This document shows positions 20,872 to 32,606 of a DNA stretch of 64,000 nucleotides, one piece after another. Source of the stretch: Chaetomium olivaceum. Its lineage: Eukaryota > Ascomycota > Sordariomycetes > Sordariales > Chaetomiaceae. Location of the stretch: assembly GCA_039881045.1 (NCBI GenBank), contig JAYWVB010000016.1:248001-312000 (forward strand), in the 5' to 3' direction. The notes beneath the pieces are model-generated. The model made no database searches. It was not told the origin of the DNA and saw only the letters and a list, made by a program, of their open reading frames with translations. The stretch's first letter is position 1. The number at the start of each line of letters is the position of its first letter. Position numbers and translations under genes: made by a program.

Positions 20872-23800
20872 GTTGTTTTAGGAATAATTGTCGACTTGGT
20901 TGGAGAGCTCGCTAGGAGGAGAACTCGGCGGCAGTGGAAGCGTGCCTGAGCTTGGTGAGCTAAGTGATTAGGAACGAAGGTGTGATAAATGCACACACTC
21001 CTCCTTAACACGCCATGGAAAGCCCTAGCGCAGCCATCCTACGCCGTTTCGAAGACTTCCAGAGCATCGAAGATCGGTCTTGGTTCCAGGATAACCTCGC
21101 TGATTGTTTGTCTTGCCAATTCTAGCCTTCTGGAGGTGTGGTCCACGAGAAACCATGACGACTCGGGGAGTCTTGCACTTTGAAGAGAGGTGGCGGTTAT
21201 CAACCACTTACGGCGCTGTCCTGTCCGCCACATGCCGGTATTGTTTGCCCTCCTAGCCTTGTTTAGAAGCCAGGGCTGAGACAAGGGATAGGCCTCGTCA
21301 CCTTTCGGTTCCGGCGGCAGTATAAGGTGCTTTTCTTCTGCCAACGCCGATCAACGGCCAGAAGCCTTCCGGCTGGGGTGCTTCCGTAAGGGGGCGAAAA
21401 CAGTGGCGATAGGTACTTCGTACTTGTTGATGCTTGCAACATCCACTTGGTATTTCTGGCGTTGCTCAGGGCAATGCATCGTGGACAGTGCGACAAGAGT
21501 TGCCGAGACTCAACGTGAGAATCGTTTCCCTGGCATTTCTCTAGACTCACATGACTTGTCTCCCTTTTGAGCTTGGTGGTAATTTGCCCCATGGGGGAGA
21601 TTCATCGAATATCGGGTCATTTGGGGGTTGTGTCCAGAGATGGTGTAACGGAGTTTGATGAGGAGTTTCGCATGGCTGAGTGCAACACACAAATGCACCC
21701 GAAGTCTGACACTTGAGAAATTATGTTGAAAGACTAATACATCGTAGGAAGAACTTATGCTACCGGGTGCCGTTCATGCGATTACCCTGAAACAATCACA
21801 TTGTATACTCAAACGACATTGTGGTAGAAAATGCCAGTACATTTTCCTTCGAACTTCTCAGCTCCAGTAAACCCACCAGCCTCACCTCATCTTATTCAAC
21901 AAAATATGAGTCTTTCCAGCCCCCTACCACCCAAACGTGTTTTCCCAAAACCCCGGCCGGCGGTTCTCAAGCGCACACTTCGACTCATCATAGACCCTGT
22001 TACGGATATCTCGTCCCACTCCCCGCCCCCAAGCCAAATATCCATCCGCCTCATCTTCCTCCTCGTCAAGATACAGACTAGAACTCCAGCTGTCGTCCGA
22101 ATCGAACTCATCACGCGTAGGGGCCATGTTCAGATTAAAGAACCCCTGAGCAATCAGACGCCTGAACTCGGCGGCCCGCCGTTGTTTCGACCGGGACCTC
22201 GAGAGCCAGCCGCCCATTTTTGGATGGAGTTGGGGAAGCTTGGCCCACTGAGCTCGTTGCCATGCCCTGATATTAGCGACACTATGCATGTTGGATTTGT
22301 GGGAACTCACGGTTTAGCTTTAGAGAACGGGGACGAGGTCACTAATAATAAGAAAGCGTGCCGGGCTGAGAGAGTCAAGATGACCAGGCTGTTTGCTTAT
22401 TATATTTGCAGTAGAGAACCACACGAATCTGTAAACTAGGAGTGCCAGCAGACAAAGCATTGTGGTAGAACAGGCATGTTGAGTGTTGTCACCTTCTTTG
22501 TGGTTGCGACCTAGACAACTGTTGACCTGTTTAACACAGAAGTTTGTATAGGCCACAGTACGTAAATAATGTATGGCGTCTGAGCGGCGACAACTCAAAC
22601 TTTTCGGTTGGACAATTAGTATTGTGACGGTAGACCAACCCCTATACCACCGCCACGTCCCGTCTCACAAAGGTGGTTGGCAAAACGAACCAAGTTCAGC
22701 ATCTAATGCATTAGCCAGGGGAAGAGAGAACATAGGCTAATATTAACAAACCTCTCTCACTGCAGACCCAACGAGTTGGCAGCCCAAATCGATACCATCA
22801 GATGTCCAGACTCATGAACCCTCAAACAACAACCGTAGTACTACCAACCGCCACCACGCGTAACCGTCACCATCTCAAACGTGCCGGGTACAGTCAGGGT
22901 AACGGTTTGGGTAGCGGTTTCCAAATCAACCACCGTATCCCAGCTCGTCGTCACCGCCCCAGTCCCCGTAGCACCCTCCCCTGAGAATGAGGAAGTCCCA
23001 TCAACACCAGTACCGGTACCAGTACCCAGTAGCAGGGGCTTCAGCACCCGAACCCTCCGCCCCGTAGAAGAAGAAAGCGCACTCCCCTCCTCATCATCGC
23101 CACAAATAGCCCCCTCCACCACCCCACAGCCATCCTCACTCTTCTACAACCAAAGCCCCCACCATCCGGACCACCCTCCCACTGCATATCCCGTGGCAGG
23201 TCCAGGCAGTAGTAGTTCCAACTACGGCGGAGCCCGCCCAGAAGATCAGCTGCTAGGCGTTGTCGACCAGGTCGCCGTGGGTGATGTCGAGGGCGGAGAG
23301 CGGGGGTGGGGAGAGCAGGAGAGGGGGGGTTTTGGAGAGAGGCTTTATCAATCTCCCTTTCCCCTTGGAACTATCACATACGACCATATGTGGTAGAGAA
23401 TTCGGGATCCCGTCCGCTCTCCCCTCGACAAGCTACCAACAGCCGGACTAGTAGTTGGGTCGGTGACGACCAGCGAATCCCCGGTGTTGTATGTTTTTGG
23501 TGTTTTAGCTTTTGTCTCCTCCTAGCCTCCTCCTGGCCGGGGTGTTTTGGGAGAGATGTTGGGATGGGCGCCAACTACCTCCTTTTGCAATCATGCTCAA
23601 GAACTGAAATACGGGGGTTGCCAAAGTCCAGATGTGTCTTGTCTTTGTTACTAAAGACCCCTTTGGTCGAGTCCATCAGGCCGTGTAACTAGCCGGTCGT
23701 TAACGATGAGCAGCCAGGCTTCATGGCCATCAGTAGCGGAGCAACGCCTTACCTCCAAGCTTTGCAGAAACGGAACGATAGAGTCTGGCCCTCCTTGTTG

Positions 23801-23911
23801 GAACGCAAGGCAGCAGTTTGGCGCGCACGGCATATCGGAAGCGGCAACGGGCTTTAGAGATTGTGTACAGTTCTTCGTGATTTCATTTCATCGCCATCGG
23901 CGGCTGGAGGA
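20872..23911. other. Three-kilobase region with only weak ORFs
   Basis: Upstream of the rhodopsin-domain gene and downstream of NOG2. It includes one possible small ORF (21924-22310, listed separately) and otherwise short frames without domains on both strands. Confidence 0.45.
21924..22310 (-). CDS. Possible small hypothetical protein
   Basis: A 128-codon open frame with an acidic stretch (DEFDSDDSWSSSLYLDEEEDEADGY) followed by a Trp/Arg-rich end (RRPGFWENTFGW). An intron-like segment is visible near its 5' end: GTGAGT at about 22299-22304 and a CTAAT branch point before ATCAG at about 22264. This suggests the true start lies in another exon, but I could not place an ATG in a matching frame. 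I do not recognise it. A long antisense ORF (21831-22439) overlaps and looks less protein-like. Confidence 0.25.
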   Translation of the reverse strand: MSSHKSNMHSVANIRAWQRAQWAKLPQLHPKMGGWLSRSRSKQRRAAEFRRLIAQGFFNLNMAPTRDEFDSDDSWSSSLYLDEEEDEADGYLAWGRGVGRDIRNRVYDESKCALENRRPGFWENTFGW

Positions 23912-26306
23912 CTACCTCGCCTTTCTCCTCTTCTTCTGGACTGGTGGATCTGCCTCATCTTCCGATGGGAGGACATCACTTGCGCCCTCAATGTCAATAT
24001 CGGACGCGGCAGCCTCCTCTGCACTGCCCGCTTCCGAGCCATCCTCCTCCTCGGAGCCTTCCTCCTCTTCGTCACTTGAGTCGTCCAGGGGTATCATATC
24101 TTCCGCACCTTCCGTCTGAGGCGCTGTCTCAGGCGCATCTTCTTGCTCCGAGTCGCTGTCACTTGAGAAGCCAGAGAAGTTCTCATCCTCGTCCTCCTCA
24201 TCGTCTTCCTCGGCGGCCACGGTCGAGCCGGCTAATGAGGTCGCGGCAACGGTTTCGTCCCCGTCGCGTTTCCGCTTGAGGGGCATCTCGCCGAGCCGTC
24301 CCTGCCTGCCCTCAATGACAGCGTCATCCTCAGTTCCCTCCATCGCCGGAGCGGGCGTAAACCAGGGGATCTTGCCGCGCATGAAGTCATTGAGGACCAT
24401 CTTTGCCACGCCGTCGACATCTGGCTCGCCGCCCTTGAGCAGCCTGCCGGATTTCCTGGCCATGAGTTCGAGGAACTCAATGTGGTCTTTCCAACCCTTG
24501 AGCTCGTAAGTCCTCTCCATGTGGTGTGTCTTGACCTTCTTCAAGACAGCAGGAATGTACTGCTCTGGGTGCTCCACATTTTCGACACGGACAACACCGC
24601 GGAGGAGGAGATCCTGCGGCGTATCGTTGTGGTTTGGTGGCACGATGCCCGGGCAGTCGATGAGATAGATCCTCTTCATTAGTGTGACATACTGCCAGAC
24701 CTTGGTTTCACCCGGAATGGGTGCGACCTTGGTGACCGCCTTGCCACGGAGGGCGTTGATGATGCTCGACTTGCCGACATTCGGGTAGCCGATCAGGCCG
24801 ACACTGATCTGCTTCCGGTCTTTATGGAGAATGCTGAACTGCCGCAGAAGATCGATCAAGGAACCACGCCCAAAGGGATTCTTGAGACTCGATCTCATGG
24901 CGCAGGTGGGGTGATCCTTCTGGAGCACTCGGATCCAAGCGGCCTACATCAATTAGCATTTGTTTATACAAATTGTCTGATGCGCGGTATTGGAATGTGT
25001 GAATCATCACTAAGAAGACAGCCATGTGCCATCCGAATGGACGGTGGCGGCCTTCAACTCGTATGGAACACGTCCGGTATCCGGCGATAGAACCCCAAAA
25101 CGGCGCCTATCAATCCCCAATCTGATGACCAGACCAGGGAAGTTGGAAGTGGAGATCGCTCTCCCAGGGACGTAACGGATTCTCCCATTGAGCATACATA
25201 AAGAATGCGAAAGGATCCTGACTAAAGCCCTGGGGCCAGGAAAAGCCTGGCGTGGGTGGGGGATGGGAGATGATAGAAAGGCGCTTACCGCTGTGCTCGA
25301 GGGGACGAGATCAATCTTGTTCAAAACGAAAACAAGATGTTTGTGAGGGGCTTCGGTTTTGAGATATTTCTCGACATGGCGGCTAGGGTGACGAGTTAGC
25401 AATATGATCAGGTAGGATCATCCAAGGGGCGTTCGCATACCATCTTGTTCCCAAGGGATCCCGCGCATCTATTACATGGAGAATAACATCTGACGAATCC
25501 ATCACCTTGTCTGAAAGAGGGTTAGTAAAAGTCTCAGAAAAAGGGTACCCATAGAAACTTACAGAGTTCGTTCCAGATACGTTTTGACTGGCCTTGCTGA
25601 AGATGGCTTCCTTGGCCGTCGCGACACTGAAGTCTTCCTCCACCAGCTCATCGTCATCCAGAACTATCGACCCCACAGTACCGTTAAGCAGCCTGATCTG
25701 CTCCCGGCGTGCTTGGTAGGTGTCGAAGCTTTCCTCTGTGTAGCCCGCAAGCTCGTCGACGGTGTTGAAGCTAAGTTTCGGTCGTTTCCTCTGTGCCTTG
25801 GGCCCAAAGGTCTCCGAGAAAGGCTCGCTCTCGATGGTCATCTTCGCCTGGTGCTTCTTCAACCCATCCTGGAGAGTGGGCCCATCCCGGATCAAGCTCA
25901 TGGGAAGTTTGTTGCTCTTTAGCAGGACCGAGTAGGGATCCTTTTCCTTCTCGGCAATGGCCTCCCGGAACGACTTGAGCGTGTCCTGGGAGATGACTCG
26001 GGTGTTGGTGAACCACCTCCTGTTCGGCTCGACAACGGCCTTGGGGACCTCCCGGCTCTGGTAGGAGGCGGCCTGAATGATCTTGCCCTCTTTGTTCCGA
26101 GTGGCCTTCCATCTTTGTACATGTTCAGGGTCTTGACCTTTTTGGCGGTGCGATAGAAGTTCTCGCCCTTGACCTTGGGGTCGCCCGTCACCTTCCCCTG
26201 GCGCTCCATGCGGGACCGTTCCTTCTTGCCTATCCATGTCTCAGCCGCGATTGAACTTGATTGAATGGGATGTCAAGGTCGAGGGAGAGAGCTTACCGGT
26301 ACCCAT
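23912..26306 (-). CDS. NOG2: Nucleolar GTP-binding protein 2 (60S ribosome assembly GTPase)
   Basis: Five exons (26297-26306, 25563-26229, 25441-25510, 25289-25382, 23912-24943). The first exon is only 10 bases (ATG GGT ACC G), giving MGTGKKERSR. The GTPase motifs come in circularly permuted order: DARDP, NKIDL (G4), then GYPNVGKSS (G1), PGETK (G2) and DCPG (G3), as in the YlqF/Nog2 class. The C-terminal tail is acidic and ends QKKRRKAR. Nog2 acts in late nuclear pre-60S maturation and is essential in yeast. The frame is broken twice in exon 2, at the AA pair 26107-26108 and the CC pair 25592-25593. One base added at each gives exactly 624 residues with an unbroken family sequence (DGKATRNKEG and GQSKRIWNEL). 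For an essential gene, sequencing error is the likelier explanation. Confidence 0.92.
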
Positions 26307-26756
26307 TTTAGCAATTGGGTCTGCGCCAACGGCTGCAGGAACAATTACTTGAGTAGAGAAGAAGAGAATTCCCCGCCTGCAAAGATGAACTTGCAGCGAT
26401 CTTCCACGGGGAGAGGTGTGGTGGAAGACAAGGAGAAAAAAGGATGAGAAGAACAGAGACGGAGCGCGAAGCAAGCCAAATGAAGGTTTTTGGCGGGGTG
26501 GAGCTCCGAAGTCTCTTCGCGATAAAATTTGGCGGTGAATTGCGGCGCAATCATACAGGGCCAGCCGCGCTATTCCCGAATTAGATTAGCGTCTTCTTTC
26601 CCCATGCCCAGCTTCGACAAATTCCAACTCGGAATTCACGACTCCCGCTTTGCTGCGAGTCTCGAATCTCGAATCTCAGCCTCGACTCCCACCACCCCCG
26701 CCCGGAAGCTCCAATCCTGCTCGCGGGCGGAATCGCACATTCCTCAACACACCAAA
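26307..26756. promoter_or_regulatory. Bidirectional promoter region between NOG2 and mS26
   Basis: The two start codons are 450 bases apart on opposite strands, so this short region must drive both a cytosolic ribosome assembly factor and a mitoribosomal protein. I see GC-rich inverted elements (for example GCGGTGAATTGCGGCGCAAT near 26530) but no motif I can name with confidence. Confidence 0.6.
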
Positions 26757-27767
26757 ATGGCGTCTCCACTCTCCCGGCCGTCAATATGCGGTCTCCATGC
26801 GGCCCTCTCCTCCTGCCGCATCTCGACGACGACGGCCACGACCACCACGAGCAAAACCATAACGAGCACTCCCAAACCACGCACAGCAGCAGCAGCGGCA
26901 GCGGCAGCCGCACCATGGCGCCGCCCCTTCAGCACTACCCCACGCCCTCTCCAACCCGCCACCATCCCGCCCGAATCCCCGCGCTTCATCACCATCCCCG
27001 ACCCCCCGCAATCCTCGGAACCCCGCCTGCCGCCCATCAAGGGCCACCTGCCCATCCCGCGGGACATGTTCCCCCGGCGCGAGGGCAACCGCAAGGTGAA
27101 GCCGGGCTACATCGAGGCCGCCACGCAGGTGTCCAAGTCGGAGCAGGCCGGCGAGCAGCCCAAGTCGGCCGAGGAGGCGCGGCACCGGGTGTTCGCGGCG
27201 GCGCGGCGCAGCGCGCTGGCGTCGGGCGTGCACGGGCTGTACGTGCGCAAGAAACAGCGCGAGAAGCGCGCCCGGGAGCGGTCTGACCGTCGGCGGGCGG
27301 CCAACCTGGCCGCGGCGACGGCGCCCGAGCGGTTGGATGATGTGTTGACCCGCCCGACGGTGCGGGCGGCGACGGCGCTGGTGACCAAGGTGGTGCCGGA
27401 CCCGGAGCGGTTCGAGAAGGCGGAGGCGGCGCGCGCGCAGCACGAGCAGCGGCTGGCGGTCAAGGCCGAGGCAAGGCGGGACGCGCTGGCGCAGTTGTAT
27501 GTGGCGGCGCAGCGGTTTATTATTGATGAGGCCGAACTGGAGGCCCGGATCGAGGCTATCTTCACGGCCGACCACCACCGCATCGGCGGCAGGGACCGCG
27601 GGCAGAGCATCTGGGACCTGGACGCGGCGCCTGTGAGTGTCGCGGACCTGCAGGCCGCCATGTCGGGCACGTCGAGCAAGGCCATCGAGGGAAACACCTC
27701 GGCTGCGGTCAAGACCACCAAGAGGCAGAAGTCCGTGGCGGAGGAGCTGACGGGTGGCAAGCTGTAG
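26757..27767 (+). CDS. PET123: Mitochondrial small ribosomal subunit protein mS26 (Pet123-like)
   Basis: Single exon, 336 residues. The start ATG at 26757 (ACCAAAATGG) is chosen over the longer upstream frame because it begins a Ser/Thr/Arg-rich presequence that includes an Ala run and the RRPFST cleavage-like site. After it comes the family core LPPIKGHLPIPRDMFPRREG, then KPGYIEAAT, a long Arg/Lys/Glu-rich helical region (KKQREKRARERSDRRRAAN), LTRPTVRAATALV, and a C-terminal DLDAAPVSVADLQ segment. These match fungal Pet123/mS26, a 37S mitoribosomal protein. High GC at third positions produces long antisense shadow ORFs over this gene. Confidence 0.82.
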   Translation: MASPLSRPSICGLHAALSSCRISTTTATTTTSKTITSTPKPRTAAAAAAAAAPWRRPFSTTPRPLQPATIPPESPRFITIPDPPQSSEPRLPPIKGHLPIPRDMFPRREGNRKVKPGYIEAATQVSKSEQAGEQPKSAEEARHRVFAAARRSALASGVHGLYVRKKQREKRARERSDRRRAANLAAATAPERLDDVLTRPTVRAATALVTKVVPDPERFEKAEAARAQHEQRLAVKAEARRDALAQLYVAAQRFIIDEAELEARIEAIFTADHHRIGGRDRGQSIWDLDAAPVSVADLQAAMSGTSSKAIEGNTSAAVKTTKRQKSVAEELTGGKL

Positions 27768-28163
27768 GGGGAGAACGATGGTATGGTTTAGGGCTATTGG
27801 TAGTTTTGGCTTCGCCGCCAATGTATCAGACCGTGTAACGGCATGTACAAATAGAAATGGGCCAGGCAAGGCTTTTTTTAAAAAAAAATATGCATTTCAA
27901 AACGTTATTCTACAAGGAGACTATGTACGGTGTATGTTGGTTGTTGATATATAAGTGCATGGTGCAAGATGTAGGCTCCTAACGCCGAATTCCCACGTTG
28001 TCCCGACTCCCCGAATTCGATCACAAGAACAAGACACAAAAGACGCAAGGAAATACCCCCCGTTACTCTCCCAAGACACCCGATGTAACCAGCCCGTTTG
28101 AAAACAAAACCATCTCTCCTTGCAACATGCCCCAAAATCACTATCATACCCCACTCTCTTAAA
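27768..28163. other. Convergent intergenic region
   Basis: 3' ends of the mS26 and ABC transporter genes. No gene seen. Confidence 0.5.
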
Positions 28164-31100
28164 TCAGCGCCTCTCGACAAGCAAGATATGCATCGCGCCA
28201 TAGGCCAGCACAATGAACACGGCACCAAAAACGCCGAGGCCGATAATATCCGGCCACATGGCCTGGTTATCAAAGCCAAACGAGCTTAGGATGGCCGCCC
28301 CGGGCACGGTGATATCAATGCCAATCTTGTGATCGATCAGGATCAACTGGGCGACCTCATTGACAATCAGCGCCTCAAAGCCGTAATGGAAGATAGACAA
28401 CCACTGCAGCCATAGGGCGGCGGGCGGGATGGCATTGTGGTTGAGCAACAAGCCCGCAAAGAGCAAACTAAACAGCATGACCAGGCTGCCGATGAGGTTG
28501 GCCACGCCGCCATCCTTGCAGACGATGCCGATGAAGAGGCAGATGGCCGCGGCGGCGAGGTTGAACAGCACGAGCACGAGCATGAAGACCAAGAACTTGT
28601 CCGTCTCCGCCACGAGGCCTGTCATGGGGTAGACGATGGCGCCGAGTAGGATAGGCGGGATGATGCGCAGCGGCACAATGTCGAACAGCACCTTGGCCGC
28701 GAAGTATGTGACGGGTGAGTAGTAGCCGTTGGCGCGCTCGCGGACGAAGAGCAGGCGCTCCTGGGAGAAAACGGAGAGCGTGGTCAGTGTGCTAAAGCCG
28801 AAGAGGGCGAGGACGAAGAAGAAGAGGCCGAGACGGTTTTGGAAGCCGGCAATGTCCATGGACAAGCCGTAGAACAGGTAGCCCGCAAAGACGGCCAACA
28901 GGATGGCGATGGCGTAGTGCGTCAGCATCAGCATCGGGTTGCGGTACAGGTTGCGCCAGGTTCGCTGGGGAGCAGGGCGAACTGCCGCCAGTAGCCGATG
29001 CGCGCGTAGCCTCTGCCCATGGCGCCGAGGTTGATGTTGGGGCCGTCGACGGTGTATCCGTTAGCATTCTGACCGTTGCTGTTGACTGCTGTTGTGATGG
29101 CTTGTTGGATCTCGTCGTGCGTGTTACCGGCGATGTCGGACTGAATGTAAGACTGCACCAAGATATCGAGGTCGGTGCCCGTAGGAGCAGCAGGAGGCAG
29201 GTCGTCGTGCTCGTCTTGGTTGTGCGGTGGTACGCGATGAGGGGTCTGTTGTAGTTTGTAAGCCCCATACTCGTCACCGGCATCTGAGGATGCGGCAGTA
29301 TCTACCGGTTGCTTGCGGCGGGTGTAGAGCTCTCTCTCCTGCCTGACTCGCACAGAATCCCGGCGCCTGCTCTTCGGGCGAGAGGCGGATGGCGCTTCGA
29401 TAGTACTGTCGTCTCCGACACTACCGGAAATGCTCGCAATCGATTTGACCGCCCTGGTGCTGCTCGGACCAACGCTCGCCACGTCTGTCGCAAGGGTGCC
29501 GTCGTCGAAGGAAGTGATGGAGCTAGCGTGCATGGTCAGGTCAACAAGGTAGTCCGCAATGTTGAAACCGGGAGGGCAGCTGTATCCGATCTGGTCGAAG
29601 TAGTCCTGGCATTGATGCAGCGGGCCGGAGTAGACGGTCTTTCCCTGGGCCAGGAGGACAAGGCGGTCGAAGAGGGCGACAATATTGGACCTAGGCTGAT
29701 GGATCGTGAAGATGACGGTGCGTTTGTAGGTTTTGGCCAGCGTGACGAGACATTCGATAACGTTGTAGGCGTTGTATGCATCGAGGCCGCTTGTGGGTTC
29801 GTCGAGGAAGAGGATGGAGGGACTGGTAACGAGTTCGCAGGCGATGCTGACACGGCGCTTCTCACCCCCAGAAATGCCACGTCCCTTGCCCTCTTCGGAT
29901 CCGATCAAGGAGTCGCGAATGTGATGAATACCCAACTGCTTCTCAACCTCAAAGACTCTTTGCTCCTTTGAGGTCCGCGTCATGTCTCGCGGGAGGCGAA
30001 GGAGGGCGCTGGTGAGGATAGTCTCGTGAACCGTCAAGGTTGGGAGCATCGTATCCTCCTGGTCGACGAAGCCGGTGGCATTTTTGTAGTCCGTATCGCT
30101 GACTTTCTCGCCATTGACGTAAAACTCTCCAGAGACCTGGCCGCGCTTGTTCTTGCGAGCAAGAATATCCAGGAAGGTCGTCTTGCCAGCACCAGACGCG
30201 CCCATGATGGCGGTAAGTTCGCCGGGGTGAGCCATACCCTGGATACCCGTCAGGATATCCTTGCCGTTGAGGTTGTAGCAGACGTTTTGGAAGTATAGGG
30301 ATGCCGGCTTGTGGTCCGCCATGAGCTTGATCGCCTCGTCGTCCGAATCGTCCAGCTGAATAGGGCCATACTTGAACTGCCTCCGGGACAAGTACCAAGT
30401 CCCGAGAATGACGGCCACCAAGAACAGTGAACACCCAGCAATGACTCCTGCGATCAGCGGCGTGTTGATCTTGGGGACGTCGGGCGCGAATCCGGGTACC
30501 TCTGTGTGGTATAGACACTCCCCGGCGCCACAGGTCAGGAGAATGCTGCTGTCGCCGAAAATGTCGCTGATCATTTTGTTCATCTCCGGCTCTTGGAAAG
30601 CGCACTGCTTCGGTTCTCCAGGTCGCTGTACGCACTCGAACTGGGCGGGGCCGCGGATCACCTTGACAAGGAACTCGCTGAGATCGATCGAGCCGTTTGC
30701 GCCGCACAGCATGCGGTTGGGGATGCACTCGCAGCGGACCTCCTCGCACTTGTAGGATGTCGAGTTCTTGCCCCCGGAGGCATCGAAATCGGCGGTCGAT
30801 TCGCATTGGTTCAGATGGCACATGAAGGACTCGCGCTCATCAACCCAGACTATAGCAGCGTGTGAGACGGGAAATGCACGTACGGTTTGCAGTTTTGGAC
30901 TCACATTGGAAATCGCATTCCCCCGACGCCTTTTCGCAAGTGAAGGTGACCTGAGGCACCTGGGCGCCTAGCATCTTCCGAATCGCACTATTCGTAACAT
31001 CACACATTTGGTAGTTTTGCTTCACCACCTCGCCGCCGGTGTAGCAGACGCCGCCGTCGCCTGTCCCGGTCATAGCGTCGCATGCTCGGTCGCTCGTGCA

Positions 31101-31586
31101 CAGGTTGCAGTTGATGCCCGTCCATCCATCGTCACATTTGCAGGAATCGCCCTGCCGCGCTGGGCGATTCTTGCCTCGAGAGAGGGATCCGCATACTGTG
31201 TCATGTTGTGAGCTTGGCTCCTCGGTCAACACCGGTTTGGAGAAGGGGATCGCGTACGAGGTTCGAGACAGTTGTCGCCGCCAAACCCCGCAGGGCACTC
31301 GCATTTGCCGTCGTACCCGTTGCACGGCGCGAATTGGCCGCAAGAGTTGATGGGAAGGTTGCAGTTGAAGCTGGCAGAAGACAACCATCGTCAGCCAAGC
31401 GAGAGCCACGTGGTGGGAAGACACTGGGGCATACCATGGAGGACAGTCCTTTGGCCGATCTGCCATTAGGGCAAGTTGCGCCTCCATCATATCGCTAGAT
31501 GAGTAGCCGTGGGAAGCCGAAGCGAGGCATGATAGCGATAGCGATAGACCCGCTACAGCGAGTACACGCGATAGCCGGAACGCCAT
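28164..31586 (-). CDS. ADP1: Adp1-like ABCG half-transporter with EGF-like extracellular domain
   Basis: Four exons (31435-31586, 31258-31370, 30905-31195, 28164-30849). A signal peptide (MAFRLSRVLAVAGLSLSLSC) leads into Cys-rich EGF-like modules (CPAGFGGDNC, CDDGWTGINC), then a transmembrane segment (GVIAGCSLFLVAVILGTWYL). The ATP-binding cassette follows: Walker A GASGAGKTT, signature GISGGEKRR, Walker B ILFLDEPTSGLDA, and H-loop TIHQPRS. An ABCG membrane domain ends with ILLVERR. This is the unusual architecture of yeast Adp1; the substrate is not known. The frame breaks at the GGGG run 28977-28980 (CCCC on the coding strand). One extra base joins WRQFALLP to RTWRNLYRNPM and yields 1080 residues, close to Adp1 length. 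Confidence 0.92.
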
Positions 31587-32606
31587 GATGGCGGTGGTCG
31601 TCGATTATCGACGGTGCGAAGACCTCAACGTCAGAGCTGGTTGATGCAAGAGGGGAGAGTGGACTTGATGGTGGACAGCCGAGAAGCTGGGCGGGATCGG
31701 TGAGGGCTGTGCCGGAAGGCTGCGTCCATGCAACCAACCCCACGACTCAACGGACTGCAAACAGGCCAACGGCCCAGACCAAAGACGAGCCCCCAACCTC
31801 TTGGTCGCACTCTCACCGAGTAACTTACGCCACACTTGGCCGCAAGTTTGGTAATTTATTGAGTGGAACTGAAATATTCGGTAAAGAATGTGTTTGGTAA
31901 ATACCAAAGGAGTAAATAAACGAGACGAGAAAGAGGAAAGTCACAGACCGCGAGTGGTCTTGAATGGCGATGACCAGCGAACAGGCCCGAGGTGCCTGTT
32001 CCCCCGATGATGTCGCTGTGGAGCTGCGGAGCACTCACTCCACGCTTGGGTCAGGGGTGCATTTGGACATTGGCACATTGGCTGGCACACTGAACGCGTG
32101 GCTGGAGTGTGGACGAAAGTGGATGCATCTGATCAAATGGGCAGGTTTGGTTGGATGGAAAATGATGGGAAGGAACTCGGTCGCACAGCCACGGATTGGA
32201 GCGAAACCTGGGGTGAGACAACGCTTAAATTGTTCAGGCACGTGCCAGGTGGTTGAGTGTCTCGAGTGTCACAGGTATCGGGAAACTCAAGCCGGGTGGC
32301 ATTTACCATACAAATAAAATAGCAAGGTAATGTAGAACGAGAAATCGTGGTCCGAGTTGTCGATAATTTTTTTATCTATCGTCAGGAAAGATTTATCCAA
32401 ATGTGTGGATCTGATGGATGGGTGGATGTTGTCTGGAGGGCGTACGTCTGACCGACTGGCAGTACAACCCCACCCCCTCTTCTGAGAAAGTGTTATAAAA
32501 TGAGAGAAAATGGAAGACGACCTACGGGTACCTTGGGTATTTGATGTTGGCCTGAAAATAAAAGGTACAGGGTAGAAACTCATTCCACCCGCCCGACTTC
32601 ATCAGA
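31587..32606. other. Divergent intergenic region between ADP1-like and aminotransferase genes
   Basis: About 1 kb between two opposite start codons, so it holds both promoters. No gene or clear motif seen. Confidence 0.5.

Noticed and set aside
21039..21698. Three short minus-strand ORFs
   Set aside because: No shared frame that splices sensibly and no family motif; left as non-coding.
22841..23396. Overlapping Ser/Thr/Pro-rich ORFs on both strands (TQTVTLTVPG-like on minus)
   Set aside because: The minus frame resembles cell-surface Thr-rich proteins, but the first codon is not ATG, no signal peptide or splice partner was found, and the plus frame is equally long.
26781..27869. 362-codon minus-strand ORF over mS26
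   Set aside because: A GC-rich shadow: Arg/His/Pro/Leu-biased composition, no domain, and exactly antisense to a gene with a clear family match.
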